Assembly: GCF_024648825.1 (NCBI RefSeq)
Contig: NZ_JANBBE010000015.1
Location: forward strand, 122,213-186,212
Reading direction: 5' to 3'
Length of the DNA stretch: 64,000 nt
From: Lentzea californiensis
GTDB taxonomy: Bacteria > Actinomycetota > Actinomycetes > Mycobacteriales > Pseudonocardiaceae
Positions 24,430 to 32,508 of the stretch are shown piece after piece (position 1 is the first letter of the stretch; the number at the start of each line of letters is the position of its first letter). The position numbers and the translations under genes were made by a program. Under the pieces are notes generated by a model that saw only the letters and a program-made list of their open reading frames with translations, was not told the origin of the DNA and searched no databases.

Positions 24430-25587
24430 TCAGGACTTGCTGCGAGCGTCCCTGAGCCGGGGGATCACCGAGACCACGAACGTCACGATCAGCCCGATGA
24501 CGAAGCACGTGGCCACGATGATCGGGTCGAACAGCGTGAGCGCGACCGCGCCGAACGCCAGTACGCCGGCCCACAAGTAGATGAGGAGCACGGCACGGCG
24601 CTGCGAATGCCCGATCTCCAGCAACCGGTGGTGCAGGTGCATCTTGTCCGGGGAGAACGGGCTCTCGCCGCGCCGGGTGCGGCGGATGATCGCCATCAGC
24701 AGGTCGAGCAGCGGCACGAACAGCACCGCGGCGACCACGATCAGCGGCGAGAGCAGACCGAGCAGGTCGGCCGCGCTGCCGGTGGCCTGGTTGATCTTGC
24801 CCGACGCGCTGGTGGTGGCGGCGGCGAGCATGAGGCCGATGAGCATGGAGCCCGAGTCGCCCATGAAGATGCGCGCGGGGTTGAAGTTGTGCGGCAGGAA
24901 GCCCAGGCACGCACCCGCCAGCACCGCGGCGATCAGGGCCGGCGGGTAGGCCTCGACGGCACCCTGGCGTTCGACCAGCAGACCGATCGAGAACGCGGCC
25001 GTCGCGGCGGCGGCGATGAGGCCGATGCCGGCGGCGAGTCCGTCGAGGCCGTCGACGAAGTTCATCGCGTTGATCATGGTGACCGCGAGCAGCACGGTCA
25101 GCAACGCGCCCTGGTTCTGGTCGAGGGAGATGGTCGCGCCGCCGTCCCACGGCACCCACGCGATCATCCACTGGAGACCGAACAGCACGAGGATGCCCGC
25201 CGCGGTGACCTGGCCGGCGAGCTTGGTGAGCGAGTCGAGCTCGAACCTGTCGTCGATCGCGCCCACGAGCACGATGACGCCGCCCGCGACCATGACGCCC
25301 CACGGGTCGTTGGAGAAGTCGAACGCCGCCCGCAGCACCGGCAACTGGTGCGCCACGAACATGCCGGCCAGCACGCCGCCGTAGATGGCGACGCCACCCA
25401 TGCGCGGCATCGGCTGCACGTGCACGTCGCGCTGCCGTGGGTAGGCCACCGCCCCGAGCCGGAACGCCATCGCGCGCACCAGACCCACGAGCAGGAACGT
25501 CACGACGGCAGCGATCAACGCGACGAGCAGGTACTCGCGCACGGGAAGGATGAACGAGGATGCGGGCCCCACGGGCCTACCAATCAA
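24430..25587 (-). CDS. wecA: Polyprenyl-phosphate GlcNAc-1-phosphate transferase WecA
   Basis: A 385-residue multi-helix transferase of the WecA/MraY superfamily that attaches GlcNAc-1-phosphate to decaprenyl phosphate, starting arabinogalactan/cell-wall polymer linkers. Motifs: DVHVQPMPRMGG, the Asp pair DD at 112-113, NFVDGLDGLAAG (177-187), MGDSGS (242-247) and HLHHRLLEIGHSQRR (317-331), the HXHH pattern of WecA. The start is uncertain: 25587 is a TTG without a Shine-Dalgarno; GTG 25572 is an alternative. The Rv1302 homologue has the same neighbours. Confidence 0.92.
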   Translation of the reverse strand: MIGRPVGPASSFILPVREYLLVALIAAVVTFLLVGLVRAMAFRLGAVAYPRQRDVHVQPMPRMGGVAIYGGVLAGMFVAHQLPVLRAAFDFSNDPWGVMVAGGVIVLVGAIDDRFELDSLTKLAGQVTAAGILVLFGLQWMIAWVPWDGGATISLDQNQGALLTVLLAVTMINAMNFVDGLDGLAAGIGLIAAAATAAFSIGLLVERQGAVEAYPPALIAAVLAGACLGFLPHNFNPARIFMGDSGSMLIGLMLAAATTSASGKINQATGSAADLLGLLSPLIVVAAVLFVPLLDLLMAIIRRTRRGESPFSPDKMHLHHRLLEIGHSQRRAVLLIYLWAGVLAFGAVALTLFDPIIVATCFVIGLIVTFVVSVIPRLRDARSKS

Positions 25588-25650
25588 TCGGGAGTCGGGG
25601 TGCTCGCCACGGTACCCGCGGCGACCATGATCAATTCTGGCAGCAACTCA

Positions 25651-26301
25651 CTACCGCGCGACCTCGACCTCGATGCCGAGCACCTCGTTGACGTCTTCCT
25701 TGGTGACCGCACCCTCGCGGAGGATCAGCGCGTCGGGCCCGGTGAGGTCGACGATGGTCGAGGCGATGTTCTCGCCACTCAGCCCACCGTCGAGGTACAC
25801 GGGCACCGCGTCCCCGAGCTGGTCACGAGCCTTCTGCGCACTGGACGCGGGCGCGTGCCCGGTCTTGTTCGCGCTGGACACGGCCATCGGCCCGACATCG
25901 CGCAACAGTTCCAGGGCAACAGGATGCAACGGCATGCGCAGCATGACCGTGCCGCGCGTCTGCCCCAGATCCCAAGCCAGGCTGGGCGCGTGCGGCAACA
26001 CGATGCTCAGCCCACCGGGCCAGAACGCCTCGATGAGCGCCCGCGCCTGCCGCGACACGCTGAGAACCAGCCCGTCGATGGTGGTCCAGGACCCGACCAG
26101 CACGGGCACGGGCATGTCAGGCCCACGCCCCTTGGCGTCGAGAAGACTCCGGACGGCTTCGGCGTCGAACGCGTCGCAGCCGATCCCGTAGACGGTGTCG
26201 GTGGGAAGGACGACGAGGCGCCCGCTCCGCACCGCTCCGGCGGCGGCGGCAAGTCCCGCCGTGCGGTTGCCCGGTTCGCTGCAGTCGTAGACCGTGCTCA
26301 C
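25651..26301 (-). CDS. tsaC: L-threonylcarbamoyladenylate synthase (Sua5/YrdC/TsaC)
   Basis: A 216-residue YrdC-domain enzyme making threonylcarbamoyl-AMP from Thr, bicarbonate and ATP for the t6A37 modification of ANN-decoding tRNAs. Motifs: VVLPTDTVYGIGCDA near residue 30, KGRGPDMPVPVLV near 57, and PMAVSSANKTGHAP near 138. It matches Rv1301 in mycobacteria, where prmC is the next gene; here an 8-kb island intervenes. Confidence 0.95.
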   Translation of the reverse strand: MSTVYDCSEPGNRTAGLAAAAGAVRSGRLVVLPTDTVYGIGCDAFDAEAVRSLLDAKGRGPDMPVPVLVGSWTTIDGLVLSVSRQARALIEAFWPGGLSIVLPHAPSLAWDLGQTRGTVMLRMPLHPVALELLRDVGPMAVSSANKTGHAPASSAQKARDQLGDAVPVYLDGGLSGENIASTIVDLTGPDALILREGAVTKEDVNEVLGIEVEVAR

Positions 26302-26543
26302 CTCAGTGAGCCTAGCCAGCCTCCACGGCAGGGTGACGCAAGGCCCGGCTAACTACCTGCGGGTGCACCCCAAACACCTAAAACCTGCGCCTTCGTTCTC
26401 ACTTAGAGCGTTCGCAACTTTCCTGACCAGGGCAAGGTTTCGCCCCAAACAGGGCTAAGTAGTTCAACGCATCCCCCAAACGGACGCGCAACTGTAAGGT
26501 CATGGGTCGACCACAGAGCGCAATCGGGGAGGGTCGAGCTTCT
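26302..26543. promoter_or_regulatory. Divergent intergenic region before the type VII operon
   Basis: A 242-bp gap between tsaC (minus) and the first island gene (plus), somewhat richer in A/T than its surroundings. TAAGGT at about 26494-26499 is a possible -10 element about 45 nt before GTG 26544, and GGGGAGGG near 26527 is the likely ribosome binding site. No gene is seen here. Confidence 0.4.
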
Positions 26544-26990
26544 GTGTCTGAAGAAGCAGTGACGAGCGGCAAGGTCGGCAGCTTCGCCGACAGGGCCTCG
26601 GGGAGTACTTGGGACGGCATCTTCGGCAGTGGCCTGAGTGCCGTCATGGATGCCGGTAGAGCCATCGCGGTAGCTGTGGAGACCCAGCAGCTGTCCGTCG
26701 ACCCGCAACTGGTCGACGCCATGATCAAAAAGCTGACCGGCATGAAGGACGCGATCGACGAGGTCCAGCAGAGTGCTGCGGACCTCAGCATCGACGCCAA
26801 GCTCGGCGGCGGGTACGCCGAGCAGATCAGCCAGAACAACAGGACCTTCGGTCGAGCTGCACAGCAGACGCTCAAGGACCTGGCCAAGGCGATCGACGAT
26901 CTGAAGACTCAGATCGAGAAGAGCCGCGCCACCTACGCGGCAGTCGATCAGGGCTCAGCCGACTCGCTCAAGAAAATCGACGGGAAATGA
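26544..26990 (+). CDS. Type VII secretion substrate candidate with C-terminal YxxxD
   Basis: A 148-residue, almost entirely helical protein with no membrane segment or signal peptide. A long helical hairpin region covers about residues 55-130. Near the C-terminus it has YAAVD (Y131-D135), the YxxxD/E general export signal of mycobacterial type VII substrates, placed after a helix-turn-helix as in CFP-10/EspC-like proteins. It is the first gene of the operon and overlaps the lipoprotein gene by 4 nt (ATGA). GTG 26544 is preferred over the open frame from 26502 because a purine-rich GGGGAGGG precedes it. Family name not recognised. Confidence 0.6.
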   Translation: MSEEAVTSGKVGSFADRASGSTWDGIFGSGLSAVMDAGRAIAVAVETQQLSVDPQLVDAMIKKLTGMKDAIDEVQQSAADLSIDAKLGGGYAEQISQNNRTFGRAAQQTLKDLAKAIDDLKTQIEKSRATYAAVDQGSADSLKKIDGK

Positions 26991-27523
26991 TGAAGCGCAT
27001 CCTCATCGCCACGATCGGCCTGGCCGCCCTCACCGCTGGATGTACCGGCAACGCGATCGGCGGCGATCCGGCTCCGACGAGTGGCGGCTCCGCACCCACC
27101 AGTAGTTCCGGCTCAGCGTCGGGACTGGAGGCGGTCAAGCCGTGTGATCTGCTCACCGAGACCGAGGTTTCGGGGCTAGGTCTCACCTACCCGGGCAAGG
27201 CATCGCAGGTGGGAACCTCCGACGGTTGTGCCTGGAACATCAGCGGCAACGGCGGCCTTCGCGCCGGCATCCGCACCGAGTCCGGGCTCAAGGACCTGAA
27301 CCTCGACGGCGACAAGATCACGCAGACCAAGATCGGCAAGTACGACGCGACCAAGGTCGAGGCACAGGACGGTGCCAAGAACATCTGCACCTTCGCGATC
27401 GGTGTGAGCGAGTCGTCCTCGGTAGTGGTGATCGGGAACCTCACCGCTACCTCAGAAGACACCGCTGCCGCCTGCGAACGGTCCTCGAAGGCCGCCGAAC
27501 TGATCGCACCGAAACTGCCGTAA
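26987..27523 (+). CDS. DUF3558-type lipoprotein
   Basis: A 178-residue protein with an N-terminal lipoprotein signal (KRILIATIGLAALTAGC; lipobox LTAGC, Cys at about 19) and a Ser/Thr/Gly-rich linker to residue 46. The domain begins KPCDLLTETEV and has SDGCAWNISG and a later Cys, the pattern of DUF3558 lipoproteins that often accompany type VII genes in Pseudonocardiaceae and mycobacteria. It would sit on the outer face of the membrane. It overlaps the preceding gene by 4 nt. Confidence 0.82.
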   Translation: MMKRILIATIGLAALTAGCTGNAIGGDPAPTSGGSAPTSSSGSASGLEAVKPCDLLTETEVSGLGLTYPGKASQVGTSDGCAWNISGNGGLRAGIRTESGLKDLNLDGDKITQTKIGKYDATKVEAQDGAKNICTFAIGVSESSSVVVIGNLTATSEDTAAACERSSKAAELIAPKLP

Positions 27524-27544
27524 CGCCGCCCGAGGGGGAATCTC

Positions 27545-28795
27545 ATGGCACCCGTCAAGCCCGCCGTCCCACATCCGAACGCGAACTATCCCGGCCAGCA
27601 GCACGAAGAGATGAAGAAGCTGGTCACGGAGAAGTACGACCCCAGCTCCGCGAACCAGGTGATCGATGCCTGGGGAGCGCTTGGGTCACGGTTCAAGGAA
27701 CTGGCCACCGACTTCAGCATTCTGGTCAACGGCTCGCAGTCGGCGTGGACGGGCAAGGCCGCCGAGGGGGTTCGGGCCGCGCTCAACAAGGTGGGGACAT
27801 TCGCGGACAACACCGGTGAGGGCTTCGTGCGCACCTCCGACGCCATCGCGCAGCAACGGGATGCGGCGGTGCAGGCGAACCGCAGCATGCCCGAACCGGT
27901 CAACTTCAGTCCGATGGACATTATGAAGAAGTACGCCGCCCCCTCGGTCCTCTTCCCGCCTGCCATGGTGGGCGCACCGTTCGAGATGCTGTCCAAGCAC
28001 AACGAACAGCAAGAGGCGAAGGCCGAAGCCGTTCAGGTCATGCAGACGCGTGACAACACGATGATGTCAGCGGCGATGTCCATGCCCACCATGGAATCCG
28101 CTCCGCAGGTCACGCAGGACCAGGGCGTCACGCAGAAGAGCAGCACCAACAGCTCGCACAGCCTGAGCAACGTCAACGCCAACCAGCAGTTCGGCAACAA
28201 CAGCAACGCGGGCATGCCCTCGATGCCGCCGGGCTCCAACAACGGCACGACCAACGCCGCGTGGGCCGCACCTCAGGTCAAGGACCCGTCCCTGCAGCCC
28301 GGAAACAACCAGAACATCCCCGGCGGCCAGAACCGGCCGCCGTTCGCCCCGCCCGGAATGCTGCCGCCTCCCGGAATGCGGCCGCCCGGCGGCGGTCTGC
28401 AAGGACGACCTCCCGGCGGCGTTCCAGGCATGCGTCCTGGAGGCCCCGGCGGCGGTCCCGGTGGCGGTGCGGGCGGCCGCGGCGCCGGCGCGGGCGGTAT
28501 GGGTCCGGGCGGCATGGGTGGTGCCGGTTCCGGGCGTGGCATGGGCAGCTTCGGCCCCGCCACCCCTGGCGGCAGCGCCGGGGTCATGGGCAACGGCCCA
28601 GCCGGAGCAGGCGCGGGTGCTGGTGGCGGTGCCGCGGGACGTGGCGGCGCGGGTGCCGGCGGTATGGGTGCCGGAGGTGGCGCCGGTGCGGGTCAGGGCG
28701 AGGAGGACAAGGAGCACAAGTCCAACTACCTGCTCCCGACCGACGACTTCTTCGACGACGATCGCATGGTGGCGCCGCCGGTGATCGGCGGATGA
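27545..28795 (+). CDS. PPE-like/WXG-type protein with Gly/Pro-rich repeat region and PPVIGG tail
   Basis: A 416-residue protein. Residues about 20-120 are a helical WXG100/PPE-like domain with the turn WTG at 68-70 (SAWTGKAAEGV). A Ser/Asn/Gln-rich stretch follows to about 230, then a strongly Gly/Pro/Met-rich low-complexity region (GGxGxG and PPGM blocks) to about 385. The acidic C-terminus SNYLLPTDDFFDDDRMVAPP ends in PPVIGG, a tail I associate with this actinobacterial family. The adjacent EspG gene suggests EspG acts as its chaperone, as for PPE proteins. The stop overlaps the EspG ATG by 4 nt. Confidence 0.72.
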   Translation: MAPVKPAVPHPNANYPGQQHEEMKKLVTEKYDPSSANQVIDAWGALGSRFKELATDFSILVNGSQSAWTGKAAEGVRAALNKVGTFADNTGEGFVRTSDAIAQQRDAAVQANRSMPEPVNFSPMDIMKKYAAPSVLFPPAMVGAPFEMLSKHNEQQEAKAEAVQVMQTRDNTMMSAAMSMPTMESAPQVTQDQGVTQKSSTNSSHSLSNVNANQQFGNNSNAGMPSMPPGSNNGTTNAAWAAPQVKDPSLQPGNNQNIPGGQNRPPFAPPGMLPPPGMRPPGGGLQGRPPGGVPGMRPGGPGGGPGGGAGGRGAGAGGMGPGGMGGAGSGRGMGSFGPATPGGSAGVMGNGPAGAGAGAGGGAAGRGGAGAGGMGAGGGAGAGQGEEDKEHKSNYLLPTDDFFDDDRMVAPPVIGG

Positions 28796-29544
28796 AGCAG
28801 ATCGCGCAGCTCTCCCTGCCCGCGTTCGAGGTCCTCTGGGAGGACCTGCGGGCGGGGAGCGTCCCGTACCCCTTCGACGTCAGCCAGCACGGCGAGACGC
28901 TCGACGAGCGTGCCCGCATCAAGGCCGCGGTGCACGCGGATCTCGAACGGCGGAACCTGGCTCGGCGGGGCAGGCCGGAGCCTGACCTCGAGGACGCGCT
29001 GAACCTGTTGGCACGGCCCGAACTCCGTGTCATCGCACTCTGCATACCGGACATGAACCAGCAGAAGCTCGTTCGTGCGAGCGTGGTGGCTCGCGGTGGT
29101 TACGCGGTGCTGGTGACTCAGGAGGACACGAGCATCACGCTGAAGTCGCTGCAGCCCAACGAGATCGCGACGAGCCTCGCCAACGCCATGCCGCCGGGCA
29201 GGCCGGGTCCCGGCAAGCTCGTGACCGTGCCGGCCCAGGCGTTCGAAAACCAGCCGCAGCAGCAGGAAGGCTTCCGGCAGGCGGTTCGCTCGGCGGAGAA
29301 CGACGACGTCCGCATCGCCAAGCAGATGCTGACCGGCCCTGCCATCGGCAACGGCCACTTCCTCGTGCAGCTGGGGCAGGGCCGCACCAAGCGCGACTTC
29401 CCGCCGGTCACGTGGATCGACACGAACCAGGGCCGATACTCCAACATCGAGACCCGCAGCGGCTGGTTCACGATCAGCCCCGCCGACAACATGGGCCTGG
29501 CGCGGCACCTCGGGCAGGTTCTGGCGATGACGAGCGAGCGATGA
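28792..29544 (+). CDS. ESX secretion-associated chaperone, EspG family
   Basis: A 250-residue cytosolic protein of the EspG family. Visible family features are the opening SLPAFEVLWEDLRAGSVPYPFDV, the central ARPELRVIALC strand and YAVLVTQEDTSITLKSLQP, and the C-terminal SGWFTISPADNMGLARHL. EspG proteins bind the tip of PPE-type substrates, keep them soluble and direct them to their cognate ESX channel. ATG 28792 overlaps the PPE-like stop by 4 nt and the gene's own stop overlaps the next ATG by 4 nt, indicating coupled translation. Confidence 0.85.
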   Translation: MKQIAQLSLPAFEVLWEDLRAGSVPYPFDVSQHGETLDERARIKAAVHADLERRNLARRGRPEPDLEDALNLLARPELRVIALCIPDMNQQKLVRASVVARGGYAVLVTQEDTSITLKSLQPNEIATSLANAMPPGRPGPGKLVTVPAQAFENQPQQQEGFRQAVRSAENDDVRIAKQMLTGPAIGNGHFLVQLGQGRTKRDFPPVTWIDTNQGRYSNIETRSGWFTISPADNMGLARHLGQVLAMTSER

Positions 29545-30020
29545 ACCCCGGACAGATGATCGCGGACCTGGAGTCCAAGGCCCAGCAGCTCCAGCAACGC
29601 TCGCAGCAGATGCAGGAGCAGATCCAGCACGCCAGCAGCACCGTCACCTCGCCCAACGAGGCGGTGACGGTCCAGGTCGCACCGAACGGCGCGTTGCAGC
29701 ACATCGAGTTCTCGCCCACCGCGATGCGCCTGACGCACGTGCAACTGAGCCAGCTCGTGATGCAGACCGTGCAGAAGGCCCAGATCCAGGCCGCCGAGCA
29801 GGTCGCGTCCATCGTGGAGCCCGAGTTCGGCGGCACCGAGGCGATGGACTTCCTGCGCAGCTTCATCCCGCAGCCGGAGGAAGAGGAAGCGCCGCCACCG
29901 CCTGCGGAGGGTCAGGTCATGCGTGAGGTCTCGTGGAACGAGCCCGCGCAGAAGCCCCGACCGAAGCCGCAACGTCCGGCGGATGACGACGAGGACGGCT
30001 TCGGGAGCGTGCTCCGATGA
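29541..30020 (+). CDS. YbaB/EbfC-like protein in the type VII operon
   Basis: A 159-residue protein. The first 95 residues are a YbaB/EbfC fold (helix with repeated Gln, then VTVQVAPNGALQHIEFSP, then a helix), and the remainder is an acidic and Pro-rich tail (PEEEEAPPPP, DDDEDGFGSVLR). Classical YbaB proteins bind DNA near the nucleoid, but members in type VII operons may instead act as soluble partners of the substrates. It overlaps its neighbours by 4 nt on both sides. Confidence 0.75.
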   Translation: MNPGQMIADLESKAQQLQQRSQQMQEQIQHASSTVTSPNEAVTVQVAPNGALQHIEFSPTAMRLTHVQLSQLVMQTVQKAQIQAAEQVASIVEPEFGGTEAMDFLRSFIPQPEEEEAPPPPAEGQVMREVSWNEPAQKPRPKPQRPADDDEDGFGSVLR

Positions 30021-30325
30021 CCGGCCCGGGCTTCGGAGTCGATCCGGTCGAGCTGCTCAAGTTCGCCAAGGGTCAGCGAACGCGGGAAGACGCGCTGGAC
30101 GCCGTGGGCAACAAAGCGGCTGTGGTCGACCTGGGTGGCGACACGTTCGGCCAGTTGCTGTCCTTCTTCGCCTCGAGCGCACAGGAGTGGGCACAGGGCA
30201 CCACTGCCGCGATCAGGGAGCTCGCCACCGCTGTCGGCAAAGCCTCCGAAGACACGGTGGCCACGGCGGAGACCTACGAGTCCTATGAAGACGTGAACCG
30301 CGACAGGTTCGGAGGCCCCCGATGA
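30017..30325 (+). CDS. EspC-like small type VII substrate
   Basis: A 102-residue helical protein. W58 (EWAQG) lies in the turn between two helices, and the C-terminus has YESYE (Y87-E91), the YxxxD/E export signal, within ETYESYEDVNRDRF. Size, pattern and location next to a large WXG-type protein fit the ESX-1 secretion-associated (EspC/DUF2580-like) family, which usually heterodimerises with a partner. It is the small partner of the 30322 product by inference. 4-nt overlaps on both sides. Confidence 0.72.
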   Translation: MTGPGFGVDPVELLKFAKGQRTREDALDAVGNKAAVVDLGGDTFGQLLSFFASSAQEWAQGTTAAIRELATAVGKASEDTVATAETYESYEDVNRDRFGGPR

Positions 30326-31554
30326 GTTGGACCGGATTCAGCAGCGACAGTGCGGCGAATCCTGACAACTTCGCGGGTGGCGGGCTCGCCGAGTCCCTGA
30401 TGCAGACCATCGACTCTGCCAGCCGCCTTGGCGAAGGCGACTTCGCCGAGTTTGGGATGAACCTCGCCGCAACGGGCCTGGATGTCCTGGGAATGTGGAT
30501 GGACCCGGTCGGTGCGCTGGCCACCGCGGGGATCGGCTGGCTGATCGAACATCTCAGCTTCCTGCGCGAACCGCTCGACTGGCTGGCCGGAAACGGCGAC
30601 AAGATCAAGGCAGCCGTCACCACCTGGAACCAGGTCTCCGCCGATCTCCAGAACATCGGCGACCGGCAGGGCAAGGCGGTGAAGAGCGAGCTCCCGTGCT
30701 GGGAGCAGGGCACCGCGGCCGAGAAGTTCCGGCAGAGTCAGCGCGAGCTGGCCGCTGAGATCGCGATGGTGTCGAAGATGAGCGCGTACGTCGCGTCCGA
30801 GATCGCCACCGCCGGCACCATCACCGCGGCGATCCGCGGCATGATCCGTGATCTCATCGCACTGTTCGTCTGGGAAGTCATCCGCAACGCGGTCATCGCG
30901 CTCGCGTCCTCGGTGGTGTCGCTGGGCAGCTCGATCGCGGCGTTCTCGGCGTGGGCTGTCGGGCGCGGTGCGGTGGTGCTCGGCAAGATCACGCAACAGC
31001 TCGCCAAGCTGGTCAAGCTCGTCATGCGCATCATGAGCCGCGTCAAGGGGCTCTTCGGACAACTGGGCGACGCACTCAAGCGCCTCGGCAGGTTCGGCAG
31101 AGGCGGCGGCATGAGCGCGCCGCACGCTCCGCGCACCCCGTCGACTCGGGGAGACGGTCTCGCGGACGCGGGCAAACGGCTGGAGGACTGGGGCAACACG
31201 CGCCCGTCGCTCAGCGACGCCGGCGACAAGCTCAAGCAGGCCGGTCGCGAGTTCAAGGACGGCTACGGAGACGCGGGCGACGTCTGGAAGAACAAGTACG
31301 AGGAACCCTGGAGCAACAGCGACAAGGTCAGCAAGATTCCTCGACCCCTGCAGGACGCGGTCGGGGCTTACACGCCCTACAAGCCGCGCACGCGTCCAGA
31401 CGGCACGGTGACGCCGCACTCGATGCCCAACGTCGAGGACGGGGGCTGGGTCGCGAAAGCTACGGCTGACCATCTCCGCGAGTGGGCGAAGTACGACGAG
31501 CTGGAGAGTCAGGGCAGAACGTTCCCCAGGCAGCAAGGGTCGTTGGACGAGTGA
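30322..31554 (+). CDS. Large WXG-type protein, possible type VII effector
   Basis: A 410-residue protein. Residues 1-160 are helical with a WxxG turn (CWEQG, 126-130) like a WXG100-type targeting domain. Residues about 165-235 are strongly hydrophobic helices that could cross or insert in a membrane. Residues 240-265 are basic and Gly-rich. The C-terminal 145 residues (from about 266) are polar and resemble no fold I know; they contain repeated DAGKRLEDW, DAGDKLKQAG and DAGDVWKNKY units. The layout (targeting domain, hydrophobic segment, variable C-terminus, followed by a small membrane gene) is that of polymorphic type VII effectors. Toxicity is inference. Confidence 0.62.
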   Translation: MSWTGFSSDSAANPDNFAGGGLAESLMQTIDSASRLGEGDFAEFGMNLAATGLDVLGMWMDPVGALATAGIGWLIEHLSFLREPLDWLAGNGDKIKAAVTTWNQVSADLQNIGDRQGKAVKSELPCWEQGTAAEKFRQSQRELAAEIAMVSKMSAYVASEIATAGTITAAIRGMIRDLIALFVWEVIRNAVIALASSVVSLGSSIAAFSAWAVGRGAVVLGKITQQLAKLVKLVMRIMSRVKGLFGQLGDALKRLGRFGRGGGMSAPHAPRTPSTRGDGLADAGKRLEDWGNTRPSLSDAGDKLKQAGREFKDGYGDAGDVWKNKYEEPWSNSDKVSKIPRPLQDAVGAYTPYKPRTRPDGTVTPHSMPNVEDGGWVAKATADHLREWAKYDELESQGRTFPRQQGSLDE

Positions 31555-32150
31555 ACCGCACCAGACCCGAGTTCCAGCCGAAGAGGCTTGTCCGCTTCAG
31601 CCTGCTCACTCTGGGAATCATCGCGGGCAGCTTCTTGATCATGACGGTGGGCAACGCCGTCATCGTCGTGGCATTCGCCCTCGCCATCCTCTGGCTCGGC
31701 TATGTGTTCACGGTGACGGGCTTCCGACCGAAAACATCGAGGTGGGAGCTCTTTCCCGCCATGGCGCTCGCGATCGTCACCATCTTCCCCGCCAACATCG
31801 GCAGTCACTCCCTCTGGCTCACCGCCTACGGGGAAACACTGCACTGCAAGGTCACCAGCATCGAGACGCACGTGCACCGGCGCAGTCCGAACACCTACAG
31901 CAACGAGTTGCAGTGCGGTGACCGAAAGGTGACGTATCTGCCCAGCATGTACCGCGAGGTGCACGAAGTCGGCGCGGAGATGGACATCGTCGTCGACGAG
32001 ACGGGAGTCGTCCCCAACCTCGAACCCGACAAGGTCGGGCTGGGGCACAGCCTGCTGTTGCTGGTCGCCTTGCTCATGAACGCGGCGTTCATCTTCCTCG
32101 TCGCCTGGCTCCCGGTCCGCTCACCCGTGCCGGCCGAAGAGCAGGAGTAG
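31551..32150 (+). CDS. Four-helix membrane protein, possible immunity partner
   Basis: A 199-residue protein starting at a GTG overlapping the previous stop by 4 nt. Hydrophobic helices lie at about 13-33, 36-56, 65-85 and 168-190. Between the third and fourth helices is an approximately 80-residue soluble domain with two Cys (LHCKVTSIETH, LQCGDRKVTYLP), similar in layout to DUF3592-like proteins. As the last gene of the operon, directly after a putative effector, it is a candidate immunity protein, but nothing in the sequence proves this. Confidence 0.55.
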   Translation: MNRTRPEFQPKRLVRFSLLTLGIIAGSFLIMTVGNAVIVVAFALAILWLGYVFTVTGFRPKTSRWELFPAMALAIVTIFPANIGSHSLWLTAYGETLHCKVTSIETHVHRRSPNTYSNELQCGDRKVTYLPSMYREVHEVGAEMDIVVDETGVVPNLEPDKVGLGHSLLLLVALLMNAAFIFLVAWLPVRSPVPAEEQE

Positions 32151-32155
32151 GCGCA

Positions 32156-32204
32156 CACGCGGTCACGCGCGAGGCGGCGGTTCCTCGTAGCGCGTGACCG
32201 CGTG
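32156..32204. terminator. Perfect 15-bp inverted repeat ending the type VII operon
   Basis: CACGCGGTCACGCGC (32156-32170) and GCGCGTGACCGCGTG (32190-32204) are exact reverse complements, with an additional GAGG/CCTC stem inside the 19-nt loop. It starts 5 nt after the last stop of the operon. No U-tract follows. A terminator is the simplest reading. Confidence 0.7.
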
Positions 32205-32508
32205 CCCTCCCCGCGGAGAACATACGACCGTTCGGCCGCACGGTGACCAAACGTCGTGTTATTGGCCAGGATTTGGCCACTCCGCCCTCAAGCCAGCCAC
32301 GAGCGGATCGGTGGCGCGTCCGGCAAGCTGGTCGTTGCCCTCGTTCGGCGCATTGACAATGTGCATTTCTGCCGTCTTCGCCCCATTCCGATCAGGAACG
32401 ACTATTGTTCCACCCGCAGAGTTCAATTAGGTGTCTTGTTGTCTCACCATGTCCCTGACCAGCACAAACACAGAGTGCTCGATTCAATGACAGAAAGTGG
32501 ACAGGACG
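32205..32508 (+). promoter_or_regulatory. AT-richer leader region of the two-gene membrane system
   Basis: About 300 bp without a gene, visibly richer in A/T than the rest of the window. TTGACA at 32353-32358 is a consensus -35 but no good -10 lies 16-18 nt downstream. Composition suggests acquired DNA or a regulated promoter. Confidence 0.35.

Noticed and set aside
26302..26543. Possible riboswitch upstream of the type VII operon
   Set aside because: No known riboswitch core was recognised and the region is a simple divergent promoter gap.
32353..32358. TTGACA as a firm promoter for the 32509 gene
   Set aside because: The hexamer is consensus but no acceptable -10 lies 16-18 nt downstream, so it is kept only as part of a low-confidence regulatory region.
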